A stretch of 11,440 nucleotides of DNA from JANOXC01 sp031418215 (GTDB lineage Bacteria > Bacteroidota > Bacteroidia > AKYH767-A > OLB10). Shown here in pieces: positions 1 to 7,543 of the stretch. The stretch covers positions 1 through 11,440 of the forward strand of contig JANOXC010000080.1 in NCBI GenBank assembly GCA_031418215.1. The letters are read 5' to 3'. A program made the translations under genes and the position numbers. Position 1 is the stretch's first letter. Every line of letters begins with the position of its first letter. Under the pieces are notes generated by a model that did no database searches, was not told where the DNA came from, and saw only the letters and a list, made by a program, of their open reading frames with translations.

Positions 1-1347
1 GCTTATGAGGATACTTATTTGCCTCAATATTTCGCCGCACAAACCATTTTTGGAGCCAATTCTTTTGATGGAAAATTGCCGGTAAGCCTTGTCGGAAAAT
101 ATAAGGCAGGGGATGGATTGTTGTTGGATCAAAATATTTCAATGAAACAAACATTGCCCGAAGAGGTTACTCAAACAAGGGAACCGCTATTTGAAATTGA
201 TTCATTAATCGGCAAGTCAATTGTCGACAGTGTCTTCCCTGGTTGCCAGGTTTTAGCAGCGAAGGATGGAAAGATCTTTTTTAATAAAGCATATGGTCGC
301 CCAATTTATGGTGATACCAGTAAAGTAAAAACAACGGACTTGTACGATATTGCTTCAATAACAAAAATCGCTTCCACTGCCCTTGCTGCAATGTGGTTAT
401 TCGATAGGCATCAATTAAATATGAATGCCAAAATTTCCAAATACCTTCCTGAATTAAAAAAATCCAACAAAGCCAATATTACATTGGGAGATTTGATGGC
501 TCATCAGGCAGGGTTACAAGCCTGGATACCTTTTTACAAAAACACAATGATTAATGGAGCATTGTCCGGTACATTATACCGTCATTCAAAGCAGGAGCCT
601 TATACAATTGAAGTAGCAGACAGTTTATGGCTCGACAAACATTATTTACCTATAATTTGGAAACAGATTATTGATTCACCTGTTTCAGAACCGGGTCATT
701 ATATATATTCTGATCTTGGATTGATTATTCTGCAACGGATTATCGAAAAAATTACCGGCGATCCAATTGGTCAGTTTGTAAGTGAAAAATTTTACGAGCC
801 GTTAGGGTTGTGGCGTTTGACTTATAAACCTTTGGAGCATTTTCAGATAAATGAGATAATCCCTACAGAAATCGATAAAGTTTTTCGTTATCAGTTGATC
901 CGCGGGCACGTGCATGACCCTGCAGCCGCAATGATGGGTGGAGTGGCAGGCCATGCAGGCATATTCAGTAATGCGCAAAGTCTATCTGTTATTATGCAAA
1001 TGCTTTTAAACGGGGGCGAATATGGAGGCAAACGATATCTTAAAAAAGAGACGATTGATTTGTTTACCAGTCAGGCTTTTCCTGGAACAAAAAACCGCAG
1101 GGGCTTCTTGTTCGACAAACCGGATACGTCAGGTGCGGAGAGCCCTGCAGCCCGTTCCGCCTCAGGCCTGGCATTTGGTCATACAGGATTTACCGGAACT
1201 TGTGCCTGGGCTGATCCTAAAAATGGATTCGTATATATATTTTTATCTAACCGTGTTTATCCAAGTGCAGAAAATACTAAGTTGGCGAAGCGTAATATAA
1301 GAACGGATATTATGGATTTTTTTTATAAGTCTTTTAAATTAAAGTAA
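1..1347 (+). CDS. GH3 glycosidase / serine beta-lactamase-like hydrolase fusion (5'-partial)
   Basis: The reading frame is open from the first base, so the N-terminus, including the GH3 catalytic barrel, lies outside the window. The first ~60 codons look like the end of a GH3 C-terminal domain (AAQTIFGANSFDGKLPVSL, the usual 'G...GKLPV' ending). The rest, about codons 65-445, is a class C beta-lactamase/PBP-type serine hydrolase. It has the S-x-x-K nucleophile motif SITK (355-366), YSD in the Tyr-x-Asn position (706-714) and HTG in the KTG position (1180-1188). The stretch VHDPAAAMMGGVAGHAGIFS is typical of this family in Bacteroidota. Known relatives of about 1000 residues join a NagZ-like beta-N-acetylhexosaminidase to this hydrolase and are thought to act on peptidoglycan fragments in the envelope. 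The actual substrate cannot be read here. It ends in TAA, and no clear terminator follows. The fusion call is strong; the GH3 subfamily is inferred from the tail only. Confidence 0.88.
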   Translation, partial: AYEDTYLPQYFAAQTIFGANSFDGKLPVSLVGKYKAGDGLLLDQNISMKQTLPEEVTQTREPLFEIDSLIGKSIVDSVFPGCQVLAAKDGKIFFNKAYGRPIYGDTSKVKTTDLYDIASITKIASTALAAMWLFDRHQLNMNAKISKYLPELKKSNKANITLGDLMAHQAGLQAWIPFYKNTMINGALSGTLYRHSKQEPYTIEVADSLWLDKHYLPIIWKQIIDSPVSEPGHYIYSDLGLIILQRIIEKITGDPIGQFVSEKFYEPLGLWRLTYKPLEHFQINEIIPTEIDKVFRYQLIRGHVHDPAAAMMGGVAGHAGIFSNAQSLSVIMQMLLNGGEYGGKRYLKKETIDLFTSQAFPGTKNRRGFLFDKPDTSGAESPAARSASGLAFGHTGFTGTCAWADPKNGFVYIFLSNRVYPSAENTKLAKRNIRTDIMDFFYKSFKLK

Positions 1348-1505
1348 AAGAAATACTTCAGTTTTTTTAAAATTCCAGGTAAGGTTTTAGTCGAATTGTT
1401 TTTAGGAAGAAGTTGATTTTGCTTTAGTTAATTATTTTTATTAAGCGCATATTATTTTGCTGGAATCACGTAGGTTTGAGTGAATTTATACATTAATATT
1501 GTTTT

Positions 1506-2642
1506 ATGAAAATAGGCATTGTTTGTTACCCTACATTTGGGGGAAGTGGTGTTATTGCTACGGAACTAGGGAAAGCATTAGCAGAGAAGGGGCATCGGAT
1601 ATATTTTATTTCTTATAGCCAGCCTGTCCGGTTGGAACACTTTCATGAGAATATTTCTTACCATGAAGTTACGGCAGCCAATTATCCGTTATTTGATTAT
1701 ATACCTTATGAATCGGCTCTAACAAGTAAGTTGGTTGATGTAATCAAACATGAGCATCTGGATTTATTGCATGTGCATTATGCAATACCTCATGCCTCTG
1801 TTGCATACATGGCTAAGCAGATTTTAGCTGCAGATGGGATTCATATACCTGTGGTTACAACATTACATGGAACCGATATAACATTGGTTGGAAAGGATTC
1901 GAGCTATGAGTCAGTTGTAACCTTTGCAATTAATCAATCCGATGGTGTAACAGCGGTAAGTGAAGACCTGAAAGAAGAAACATATAAAAATTTTCAAATA
2001 ACCAGAGAGATAGAAGTAATTCCTAATTTTATTGACCTAAGGCGATTTTCTAAATTGCGCATGGATCATTTTAAAAAGGCTATTGCACCTAAAAATGAGC
2101 GCCTGATTGTGCACACTTCAAATTTCCGTAAAGTGAAACGGGTGCAAGATGTAGTTTATCTGTACGCTAAAGTTAAAGAGATCATTCCTTCTAAATTAAT
2201 ATTAATTGGTGATGGTCCTGAACGTACCAACATTGAAAAGATTTGTCGCGATCTGAATATATGGGATGATGTACGTTTCCTGGGTAAACAAGAAGCAGTG
2301 GAAGAGATATTATCAGTTTGTGATTTGTTTGTTATGCCAAGTGAAACAGAAAGTTTTGGATTAGCTGCATTAGAAGCAATGGCATGTCAGGTGCCTGTTA
2401 TATCATCCAATTCAGGAGGAATACCTGAGTTAAATATTAATGGCGTTACAGGTTTTATGAGTAAAGTGGGCGATGTGGATGACATGGCTAAAAACGCTAT
2501 TTGTATTTTGAAAGATGATGCTACACTTGCAAAATATAAAACCAATGCACTAGCTCAGGCAAAGCAATTTGATATTAATGTAATTATGCCGAAGTATGAA
2601 AAATATTACCAAAAGGTAGTAGCGTCATCAAAACCAATTTGA
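1506..2642 (+). CDS. bshA: N-acetyl-alpha-D-glucosaminyl L-malate synthase (bacillithiol biosynthesis)
   Basis: This is a full-length, 378-residue GT4-family glycosyltransferase. BshA joins GlcNAc from UDP-GlcNAc to L-malate, the first step of bacillithiol synthesis, in the cytosol. The N-terminus has the BshA signature MKIGIVCYPTFGGSGVIATE, with the glycine loop at residues 12-15, followed by FISYSQPVRL. HGTD lies at 121-124, and the C-terminal Rossmann half carries LILIGDGPER (231-240) and the GT4 E-x7-E motif (E282 to E290) in SETESFGLAALEAM, followed by SNSGGIPEL. The ATG start has no Shine-Dalgarno but an AT-rich leader, as expected in Bacteroidota. The gene stands alone, 158 bp after the GH3 fusion gene, and converges with the SUI1-type gene with only 23 bp between stop codons. 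No other bacillithiol gene (bshB, bshC) is in the window. Confusion with another GT4 enzyme is unlikely given the N-terminal signature. Confidence 0.95.
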   Translation: MKIGIVCYPTFGGSGVIATELGKALAEKGHRIYFISYSQPVRLEHFHENISYHEVTAANYPLFDYIPYESALTSKLVDVIKHEHLDLLHVHYAIPHASVAYMAKQILAADGIHIPVVTTLHGTDITLVGKDSSYESVVTFAINQSDGVTAVSEDLKEETYKNFQITREIEVIPNFIDLRRFSKLRMDHFKKAIAPKNERLIVHTSNFRKVKRVQDVVYLYAKVKEIIPSKLILIGDGPERTNIEKICRDLNIWDDVRFLGKQEAVEEILSVCDLFVMPSETESFGLAALEAMACQVPVISSNSGGIPELNINGVTGFMSKVGDVDDMAKNAICILKDDATLAKYKTNALAQAKQFDINVIMPKYEKYYQKVVASSKPI

Positions 2643-2665
2643 GATTTTAGTTCAAGAAAGTCTAA

Positions 2666-3004
2666 TTACCCTCCTGCTTTTTTTGCTTTGTATCCTTCTT
2701 TTTCTAAAAGTGAAATCACTTTATCTCGCTGGTCTCCTTGTAATATTATTTCTCCGTTTTTCGCTGTACCACCCACACTGCATTTTAGTTTCAGGAATTT
2801 TCCCAGTTCAATCAGCTTTTGTTCGCTGCCGGTAAATCCCTTGATTACGGTTGCTGTTTTTCCACCACCTTTTCTTTCCAACCACAATCTTAATTCCTGT
2901 TGTGATGGAGGAATATTATTTCCTGAGGCTGGGGTTGTGTTTTGATATATATAATCAGGGTTGGTTGAATAAACTACTCCTGATTGTGATTTTTTCTTAT
3001 TCAT
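2666..3004 (-). CDS. eIF1/SUI1-family translation initiation factor (YciH-like)
   Basis: This 112-residue protein has a SUI1 fold over its last ~75 residues: RKGGGKTATVIKGFTG (44-59), LKCSVGGTAKNGEIILQGD (73-91) and a GY.AKKAGG end. The N-terminal ~35 residues (SGVVYSTNPDY, then a polar linker) match the usual Bacteroidota version. Bacterial SUI1 homologues such as E. coli YciH are linked to fidelity of translation initiation; the exact role in Bacteroidota is not established. I chose the ATG at 3004. A TTG at 3031 would add nine residues but starts directly against the stop codon of the upstream gene and adds nothing family-like. The gene lies 27 bp behind the TonB-dependent receptor gene on the same strand, with no terminator between them, so the two are probably co-transcribed. 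No hairpin is visible after the stop codon. Confidence 0.9.
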   Translation of the reverse strand: MNKKKSQSGVVYSTNPDYIYQNTTPASGNNIPPSQQELRLWLERKGGGKTATVIKGFTGSEQKLIELGKFLKLKCSVGGTAKNGEIILQGDQRDKVISLLEKEGYKAKKAGG

Positions 3005-3031
3005 TGGGCGCAATAATGTAATTAAATTCAA

Positions 3032-5581
3032 TTAAAATCTCGCTGTTAATCGAGCATTGATCAGTCTGGATGAAAGGTAATTTGGAACAGCATATCTTCT
3101 CCCTGTTACATCAGTAATCCAGGTGTATGATACTGTGTTGTTGATTTGTAATAAATTAAATACTTCTAAACTAAACCAAAGTGAATTCAACTTGCGAATC
3201 ACAGGTAAACGTGATTCATTGACTTTATCTTCATCAATAATTATTTTTGAAAACCCTATATCCACCCTTCGGTAAGTAGGCATACGTAAAACATCTTTAT
3301 AACGATCGTATCCCGGTGGACCAAAAGGAAGGCCGGATCCGAATATTAGTGTTAGATGCATTCGGAAAGTTGGAAATTTAGGAAGATAATCCTGAAAGAA
3401 AATACTGAAAGTTACCCTTTGATCAGATGGGCGCGGGATGTTTCCGGGATAAATAGTATCTGTTTTTGCTGCTTTTGTATTAAAGGAATATCCCGGAATA
3501 ATTAATTTTCCTGTACTGTCGTATTGATTTACATAATAGTCGTTCGTAAGGTTTTCTTCGGTTTTTAAAAAAGATAGTGAAGCCCATGATTCAATTCCGT
3601 TTACGAATTCCCCATTTACACGCATATCCAGTCCATAAGCATAACCGTTTGAATTATTGGTTCCATAATAACGCAGACGCAGATTGTCGGATTTATATGG
3701 AATTAAATCAGTCAATTTCTTATAATAGGCTTCCACAGTATATTTGAATTCACGGCCCCATGCAAGAAATTGATAATCCCCACCCAATACAAAATGTATT
3801 GATTGTTGTGATTGGATCTCTTTATTTACTTCTCCCTGCAGATTTCTCATTTCCCGATAAAATGGTGGCTGATAATAGAAGCCGGTTGCAAAACGAAAAG
3901 TGAGATGTTCTATGTTAAGTGGTTTCCAAAGAATAGATGCGCGCGGACTAATATCCAATTCCTTATTCCAATTCCAATAAGTAGCACGTAACCCCAAGTT
4001 AAATGACACTTGCTGATAATCTTTATTAAATTGAAGGTAGCCGTTGTAACGGTTGGTGTTCACTATATTTTTTGTATGCACCAAGTCATTTACTACAATT
4101 TGCTGATCATAATTTAATGTGTCTCCTACCTGGTCTGCCGGATGAGGAACTGAAAAATCCGAGGAGTCGCGATACACCCATTCATCAAGATTGTCATTAA
4201 TCGATTCATGCTGTGCTTTTAAACCCCAGGATAAGGATGAATTACTTAATAAATAGGATCCTTTATGCTCAGCATAGTAAACAAAAGCATCCAGGTCATT
4301 TCTTGCATGGGCCAAAAAAGCGCCGACGCCACGGTTAAAAGCAACATTACCAAACTGACTTGAGCCAAGGTCTCTCTCCAATTCATCTAAGCGGTATGCT
4401 CCTATTATATCGAAGTATTCTTGCTCATTCGTATAAAATGCACCGGAAATTAGTCGCAGTTTTAATTTTTCACTTGGCTGATAACTGAATGACAATGCAC
4501 CCTGCGTAACATCGTATTTATCAATTTCCTGGCCTTCAAAGAAAACAGTGAATTTTAGTGCTTCATTAATGTTTCCAAATTCTGTTTCACGGTCGGTAGG
4601 GATTACTTGGTATTTATTACTGGAATAATTTCCGAGAAATGATAATTCTGTTTTTCTGCCTAGTTTGTAATTAAATAATGCCTGAACATCGGTGAAAGAA
4701 GGTTTATATTCTCCTTTCGTATCAAGGGTATTTAATAAAAACTGGTTTGATTTACGGCGTACACCGAAAAGAAAACCGCCTTTCTTATTTTTTGTAGTTC
4801 CTTCAAGATGAAATCCTGCACCCAATAAACTGAAGTAGGTTGATCCGGCAAAATGTTCAGGGCGCTTATATTTTATGTCTAAAACAGAGGAAAGTTTATC
4901 ACCGTAAACTGCTCCAAAACCGCCTGCAGAAAAAGAGATGTCAGCTACCAGGTCACTATTAATAAAACTAAGTCCTTCCTGCTGTCCTGATCGAACTAAA
5001 AAAGGACGATAGATTTCGATGTCATTGACATAAACTAAATTTTCATCGTAACTTCCTCCTCGAACGGAATAGTTGGAACTCATTTCATTGTTTGAAACAA
5101 CACCTGGCAATGTTTTTAAAATACTTTCAAAATTACCACTAACACTTGGCATTGCTTCTATTGACCTAGGATTAATTTTTGTAATCATTAATTCACGGCT
5201 TCTCCCACCTTCGACCTTCACATCACCAACTAATATTGATTTTGATTGAAGTTGTTGGTTGATTTTTTTTCGCTCACCTGATTCCAGAAAAAGTTTTATT
5301 TCGAGCGCATGATAACCAAGACTTGAATATACAATTGTAATTTCCTTACCTGCCGGTACAGATAGCTCATAGTACCCCTTAGCATCGGCAACAGTACCAT
5401 TTGCTTCTCCATTTAAAGCTACAGTAACGGCATCAACAGGTTTGTTTAAACTATCCGTAATGTTTCCAAATATTGTTGCTTGCTGAGCGTTTGAATTAAT
5501 ACTGAAATAGAAAAAAATGAATACTAATAATCCATAACGAAATGCCTTAGGATTCTTAGGCCATTCGGGTTGGGAAATCAT
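3032..5581 (-). CDS. TonB-dependent outer-membrane receptor with N-terminal carboxypeptidase-regulatory-like domain
   Basis: This is a full-length, 849-residue receptor. Residues 1-33 form a signal peptide (hydrophobic GLLVFIFFYFSI, cleavage probably near NSNA/QQ). Residues 35-125 are a carboxypeptidase-regulatory-like (CarboxypepD_reg) beta-sandwich (IFGNITDSLNKPV, GTVADAKGYYEL). Residues ~130-240 form the plug, with the motif NYSVRGGSYDENLVYVND (170-187) and SAGGFGAVYGDKLSSVLDI (218-236). The remainder is the 22-strand barrel, ending in an aromatic residue (LTARF) as expected for BAM-assembled barrels. Such receptors import ligands across the outer membrane using TonB energy. No susD-type lipoprotein gene follows, so this is not a classic Sus pair, and the substrate is unknown. 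Upstream, 40 bp away, is a small protein with the same type of domain; downstream, 27 bp away, is the SUI1 gene. The start ATG is the first before the signal peptide; its n-region is rather long (about 15 residues). Confidence 0.93.
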   Translation of the reverse strand: MISQPEWPKNPKAFRYGLLVFIFFYFSINSNAQQATIFGNITDSLNKPVDAVTVALNGEANGTVADAKGYYELSVPAGKEITIVYSSLGYHALEIKLFLESGERKKINQQLQSKSILVGDVKVEGGRSRELMITKINPRSIEAMPSVSGNFESILKTLPGVVSNNEMSSNYSVRGGSYDENLVYVNDIEIYRPFLVRSGQQEGLSFINSDLVADISFSAGGFGAVYGDKLSSVLDIKYKRPEHFAGSTYFSLLGAGFHLEGTTKNKKGGFLFGVRRKSNQFLLNTLDTKGEYKPSFTDVQALFNYKLGRKTELSFLGNYSSNKYQVIPTDRETEFGNINEALKFTVFFEGQEIDKYDVTQGALSFSYQPSEKLKLRLISGAFYTNEQEYFDIIGAYRLDELERDLGSSQFGNVAFNRGVGAFLAHARNDLDAFVYYAEHKGSYLLSNSSLSWGLKAQHESINDNLDEWVYRDSSDFSVPHPADQVGDTLNYDQQIVVNDLVHTKNIVNTNRYNGYLQFNKDYQQVSFNLGLRATYWNWNKELDISPRASILWKPLNIEHLTFRFATGFYYQPPFYREMRNLQGEVNKEIQSQQSIHFVLGGDYQFLAWGREFKYTVEAYYKKLTDLIPYKSDNLRLRYYGTNNSNGYAYGLDMRVNGEFVNGIESWASLSFLKTEENLTNDYYVNQYDSTGKLIIPGYSFNTKAAKTDTIYPGNIPRPSDQRVTFSIFFQDYLPKFPTFRMHLTLIFGSGLPFGPPGYDRYKDVLRMPTYRRVDIGFSKIIIDEDKVNESRLPVIRKLNSLWFSLEVFNLLQINNTVSYTWITDVTGRRYAVPNYLSSRLINARLTARF

Positions 5582-5598
5582 AAGTACAAATTAAATGA

Positions 5599-5610
5599 TG
5601 CAACGTTGCA
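5599..5610. repeat. Perfect 12-bp palindrome in the spacer between two operon genes
   Basis: TGCAACGTTGCA reads the same on both strands and sits in the 40-bp gap between the small exported protein gene and the receptor gene, ending 18 bp upstream of the receptor start codon. As RNA it would form only a very short hairpin, so a DNA-binding site for a dimeric regulator is the more natural reading. Chance occurrence is possible. Confidence 0.5.
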
Positions 5611-5621
5611 AAAGTGAACCA

Positions 5622-6251
5622 TTAATATTTCTTTTTAAAGGCACCTTCCTTCCAGGCTTTTATGAATTGTGCCCAAGCCAATGGGTTAAATATGGCTGAA
5701 GAAGGGTATTGACCTGCAGTATATAAACGAGTTTGCTGCTGTTGAGCCAGGTATTTACTATTAATACTTCCATTATAGGGTACATTATCCTGAACTTCCT
5801 TAATCTGGGCAAGTTCAAGGTTTCTTTCGGCACGTTTCAAATCATCATCAGGAACTTTTAACTCTACAAATACCCTTTTAAATTCCTCTTTTGAAGGCCA
5901 AGGATAAATAACTGCTTCTTTTAAGGTTAACGTATCCCGTAAAAGTACCTGTATCATTGAATAACGCTCTTCAGATAATGTGTCCGGTATAATAAAGCTT
6001 GCCTTTTTATAGCCGACATAATTGAATTCAATTGTATCACCTTTCATAGCCACGAAGGAAAAAAAGCCGTAGTAATCTGTAACAGTTCCGCGATGTGTTG
6101 ATTTGACAATGACATTGGTAAATGGTAATGGTTGCAGGCTATCATTGGTAACTACGACTCCGGAAAACTGGACGAGATCTTTTGAAACCTGTGCAAGAAG
6201 ATTGTTAATATTCAAAAGTAGCAATACCAGCAATAGCAGCAGTTTTTTCAT
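5622..6251 (-). CDS. Small exported carboxypeptidase-regulatory-like domain protein
   Basis: This 209-residue protein starts with a strong signal peptide (MKKLLLLLVLLLLNINNLLA, cleavage before Q21). Residues ~27-105 form a carboxypeptidase-regulatory-like domain: FSGVVVTNDSLQPLPFTNVI, GTVTDYYGFFSF and FNYVGYKKASF are its typical strands. The last ~95 residues are polar and charged, with a possible helical segment (DDDLKRAERNLELAQIKEV) and a lysine-rich end (AFKKKY). I recognise no catalytic motif. The frame stays open upstream to 6371, but the extra 40 residues (INNNIN and similar) are not protein-like and would bury the signal peptide, so the ATG at 6251 is the sensible start. It is the first gene of the probable operon with the TonB-dependent receptor, which suggests a periplasmic or outer-membrane partner of that receptor; this is inference. 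It lacks a lipobox cysteine, so it is not a lipoprotein. Confidence 0.85.
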   Translation of the reverse strand: MKKLLLLLVLLLLNINNLLAQVSKDLVQFSGVVVTNDSLQPLPFTNVIVKSTHRGTVTDYYGFFSFVAMKGDTIEFNYVGYKKASFIIPDTLSEERYSMIQVLLRDTLTLKEAVIYPWPSKEEFKRVFVELKVPDDDLKRAERNLELAQIKEVQDNVPYNGSINSKYLAQQQQTRLYTAGQYPSSAIFNPLAWAQFIKAWKEGAFKKKY

Positions 6252-6532
6252 TTCAACAGCGAAAGTATTTATATTATTATTAATAATATGACTTGTAAAC
6301 GCCATTGTTGCTGATTTATTTAAACAGGGTGATGACAGTTGAAATTTTATAAAAACAATATCCGATGTCATTTTATTGATTCCAAATGGAAAAGTTTGTT
6401 CATTGTAATATTTCCAAAATACCCATAATTCTTCGAATAGTTGTACTTAAAATGCTAACAATCAAGCATCCATTGAGCTTCTGTGGCATAAAATTTGAGA
6501 AATAGAAGCACACACTCAATACCAAAACCATC
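6252..6532. promoter_or_regulatory. Divergent intergenic region between the receptor operon and rpoD
   Basis: This 281-bp AT-rich stretch separates the start codons of two divergent genes, so it must hold the promoter of rpoD and very probably that of the receptor operon. I found no full match to the Bacteroidota -33 TTTG / -7 TAnnTTTG pattern. The nearest on the plus strand are AAaaTTTG (6490-6497) and AAagTTTG (about 6390-6397), both one base off and without a well-placed -33 element. No believable small gene is present; open frames here are extensions or antisense shadows of the flanking genes. Confidence 0.55.
6271..6289. repeat. AT-only inverted repeat in the leader of the receptor operon
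   Basis: ATATTATTA and TAATAATAT are perfect 9-bp inverted arms around one central base. The element lies 20 bp upstream of the start codon of the small exported protein (minus strand), where it could be part of a promoter, an operator or a weak mRNA structure. It is made only of A and T, so chance is a real possibility. Confidence 0.45.
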
Positions 6533-7396
6533 ATGAGACAATTAAAAATTACCCAATCCATTACTAATCGGGAAAGTGCATCTCTCGAAAAGTATTTGCA
6601 AGACATTGGTAAGGAAGAATTGATTTCTCCTCAACAAGAAGTAGCCCTGGCGCAACGCATACGTAATGGCGACAGGGAAGCCTTAGACAAGTTAACGCGT
6701 GCGAACCTGCGCTTTGTAGTTTCCGTAGCCAAGCAGTATCAAAACCAGGGTCTCAGTTTGCCTGATTTAATTAATGAAGGGAATCTGGGCCTTATTAAAG
6801 CGGCTCAGCGATTTGATGAGACCAAAGGATTTAAGTTTATTTCCTATGCCGTTTGGTGGATTCGTCAAAGTATTTTACAGGCTATTGCTGAACAATCCAG
6901 AATGGTAAGATTGCCATTGAACCAAATTGGAGCAATGAATAAAGTTCGAAAGGCATTTAGTAAGTTAGAACAGGAATATCAACGTGAGCCAAGTGCTGAT
7001 GAGATTTCTTCAGCCGTCGAACTTTCTTCAAATCAGGTTGCTGAAGCTTTAAGAGGGAGTAATAAACCAGTTTCCGTAGATGCTCCTTTTGATAATAATG
7101 AAGACAGTAATACATTGCTTGATGTCATGGAAAATGATCATTTTCCTTCTGCAGACGCTATCTTAATTACAGAATCATTACAGGAAGATATCAATCGTTC
7201 ATTGGGCACGCTATCGAAAAGAGAAGGTGAAGTTCTTAAGTTGTTTTTTGGTATTGGTGCCAATCACAGCTTATCGCTGGAAGAAATTGGTGCACAATTA
7301 AGTTTGACACGGGAACGGGTAAGGCAAATTAAGGAGACGGCTATCAGACGTCTCAAACATAGCTCGCGTAACAGGTTGTTAAAGGCCTATTTATAA
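6533..7396 (+). CDS. rpoD: Primary RNA polymerase sigma factor (sigma-70, Bacteroidota type)
   Basis: This 287-residue sigma-70 directs RNA polymerase to housekeeping promoters. Region 1.2 lies near residues 14-47 (ASLEKYLQDIGKEELISPQQE). Region 2 holds DLINEGNLGLIKA (78-90) and the -10-reading and melting segment GFKFISYAVWWIRQSI (99-114). Region 3 follows (MVRLPLN, then EYQREPSADEIS). Region 4.2 is the helix-turn-helix SLEEIGAQLSLTRERVRQIK (248-267). It lacks region 1.1 and the long non-conserved insert of proteobacterial RpoD, which is normal for the primary sigma factor of this phylum, whose promoters have the unusual -7 TAnnTTTG element. The MRQLKIT start is the usual one for these proteins. 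The gene is monocistronic: a divergent operon lies upstream and a strong terminator follows 37 bp after the stop codon. The primary role is assigned from family resemblance; paralogues elsewhere in the genome cannot be excluded. Confidence 0.95.
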   Translation: MRQLKITQSITNRESASLEKYLQDIGKEELISPQQEVALAQRIRNGDREALDKLTRANLRFVVSVAKQYQNQGLSLPDLINEGNLGLIKAAQRFDETKGFKFISYAVWWIRQSILQAIAEQSRMVRLPLNQIGAMNKVRKAFSKLEQEYQREPSADEISSAVELSSNQVAEALRGSNKPVSVDAPFDNNEDSNTLLDVMENDHFPSADAILITESLQEDINRSLGTLSKREGEVLKLFFGIGANHSLSLEEIGAQLSLTRERVRQIKETAIRRLKHSSRNRLLKAYL

Positions 7397-7431
7397 AGAT
7401 TTTTTTAATGGTTGGTTAGGTTGTTTTCATT

Positions 7432-7463
7432 AGAGGTGGTGCTATTTCAGTACCACCTTTTTT
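7432..7463 (+). terminator. Intrinsic terminator of rpoD
   Basis: AGGTGGTGC (7434-7442) pairs with GTACCACCT (7450-7458) around the 7-base loop TATTTCA, giving nine pairs including one G-U, extendable by two weaker outer pairs. It runs directly into a T-tract (7458-7463). It lies 37 bp behind the rpoD stop codon and separates rpoD from the cyclophilin gene. Confidence 0.9.
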
Positions 7464-7525
7464 ATTGAACACATTGAATTGTATTGTTTCCAACTCAAAT
7501 TAGCTGGAATTCTCTAATTTTATTC

Positions 7526-7543
7526 AATAAAATAAAATAAAAT
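7526..7543 (+). repeat. Short AATAA tandem run at the cyclophilin start codon
   Basis: Three and a half copies of the pentamer AATAA run straight into the ATG at 7542. An AT-rich, unstructured leader is normal for translation starts in Bacteroidota, and this may be no more than that. A pentamer tract at this place could change length by slippage and alter expression, but the copy number is low. Confidence 0.5.

Noticed and set aside
1475..1501. Possible promoter for bshA: TTTG at 1475-1478 and TAATATTG at 1494-1501
   Set aside because: The -7 element is one base off, the spacing is only 15 bp, and the transcript would begin at the start codon itself.
2643..2665. Shared terminator between bshA and the SUI1 gene
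   Set aside because: The 23-bp gap holds no inverted repeat or T-tract.
6252..6371. Extension of the small exported protein by 40 residues to a start at 6371
   Set aside because: The added residues are low-complexity, come from AT-rich intergenic DNA and would hide an excellent signal peptide that begins at the ATG at 6251.
6400..6606. 68-residue minus-strand reading frame overlapping the start of rpoD
   Set aside because: It overlaps the 5' end of rpoD on the opposite strand, has no recognisable motif and looks like an antisense shadow.
7515..7522. TAATTTTA as a -7 element for the cyclophilin gene
   Set aside because: It misses the final G of TAnnTTTG and no TTG lies at the proper distance upstream, so it is not distinguishable from AT-rich background.
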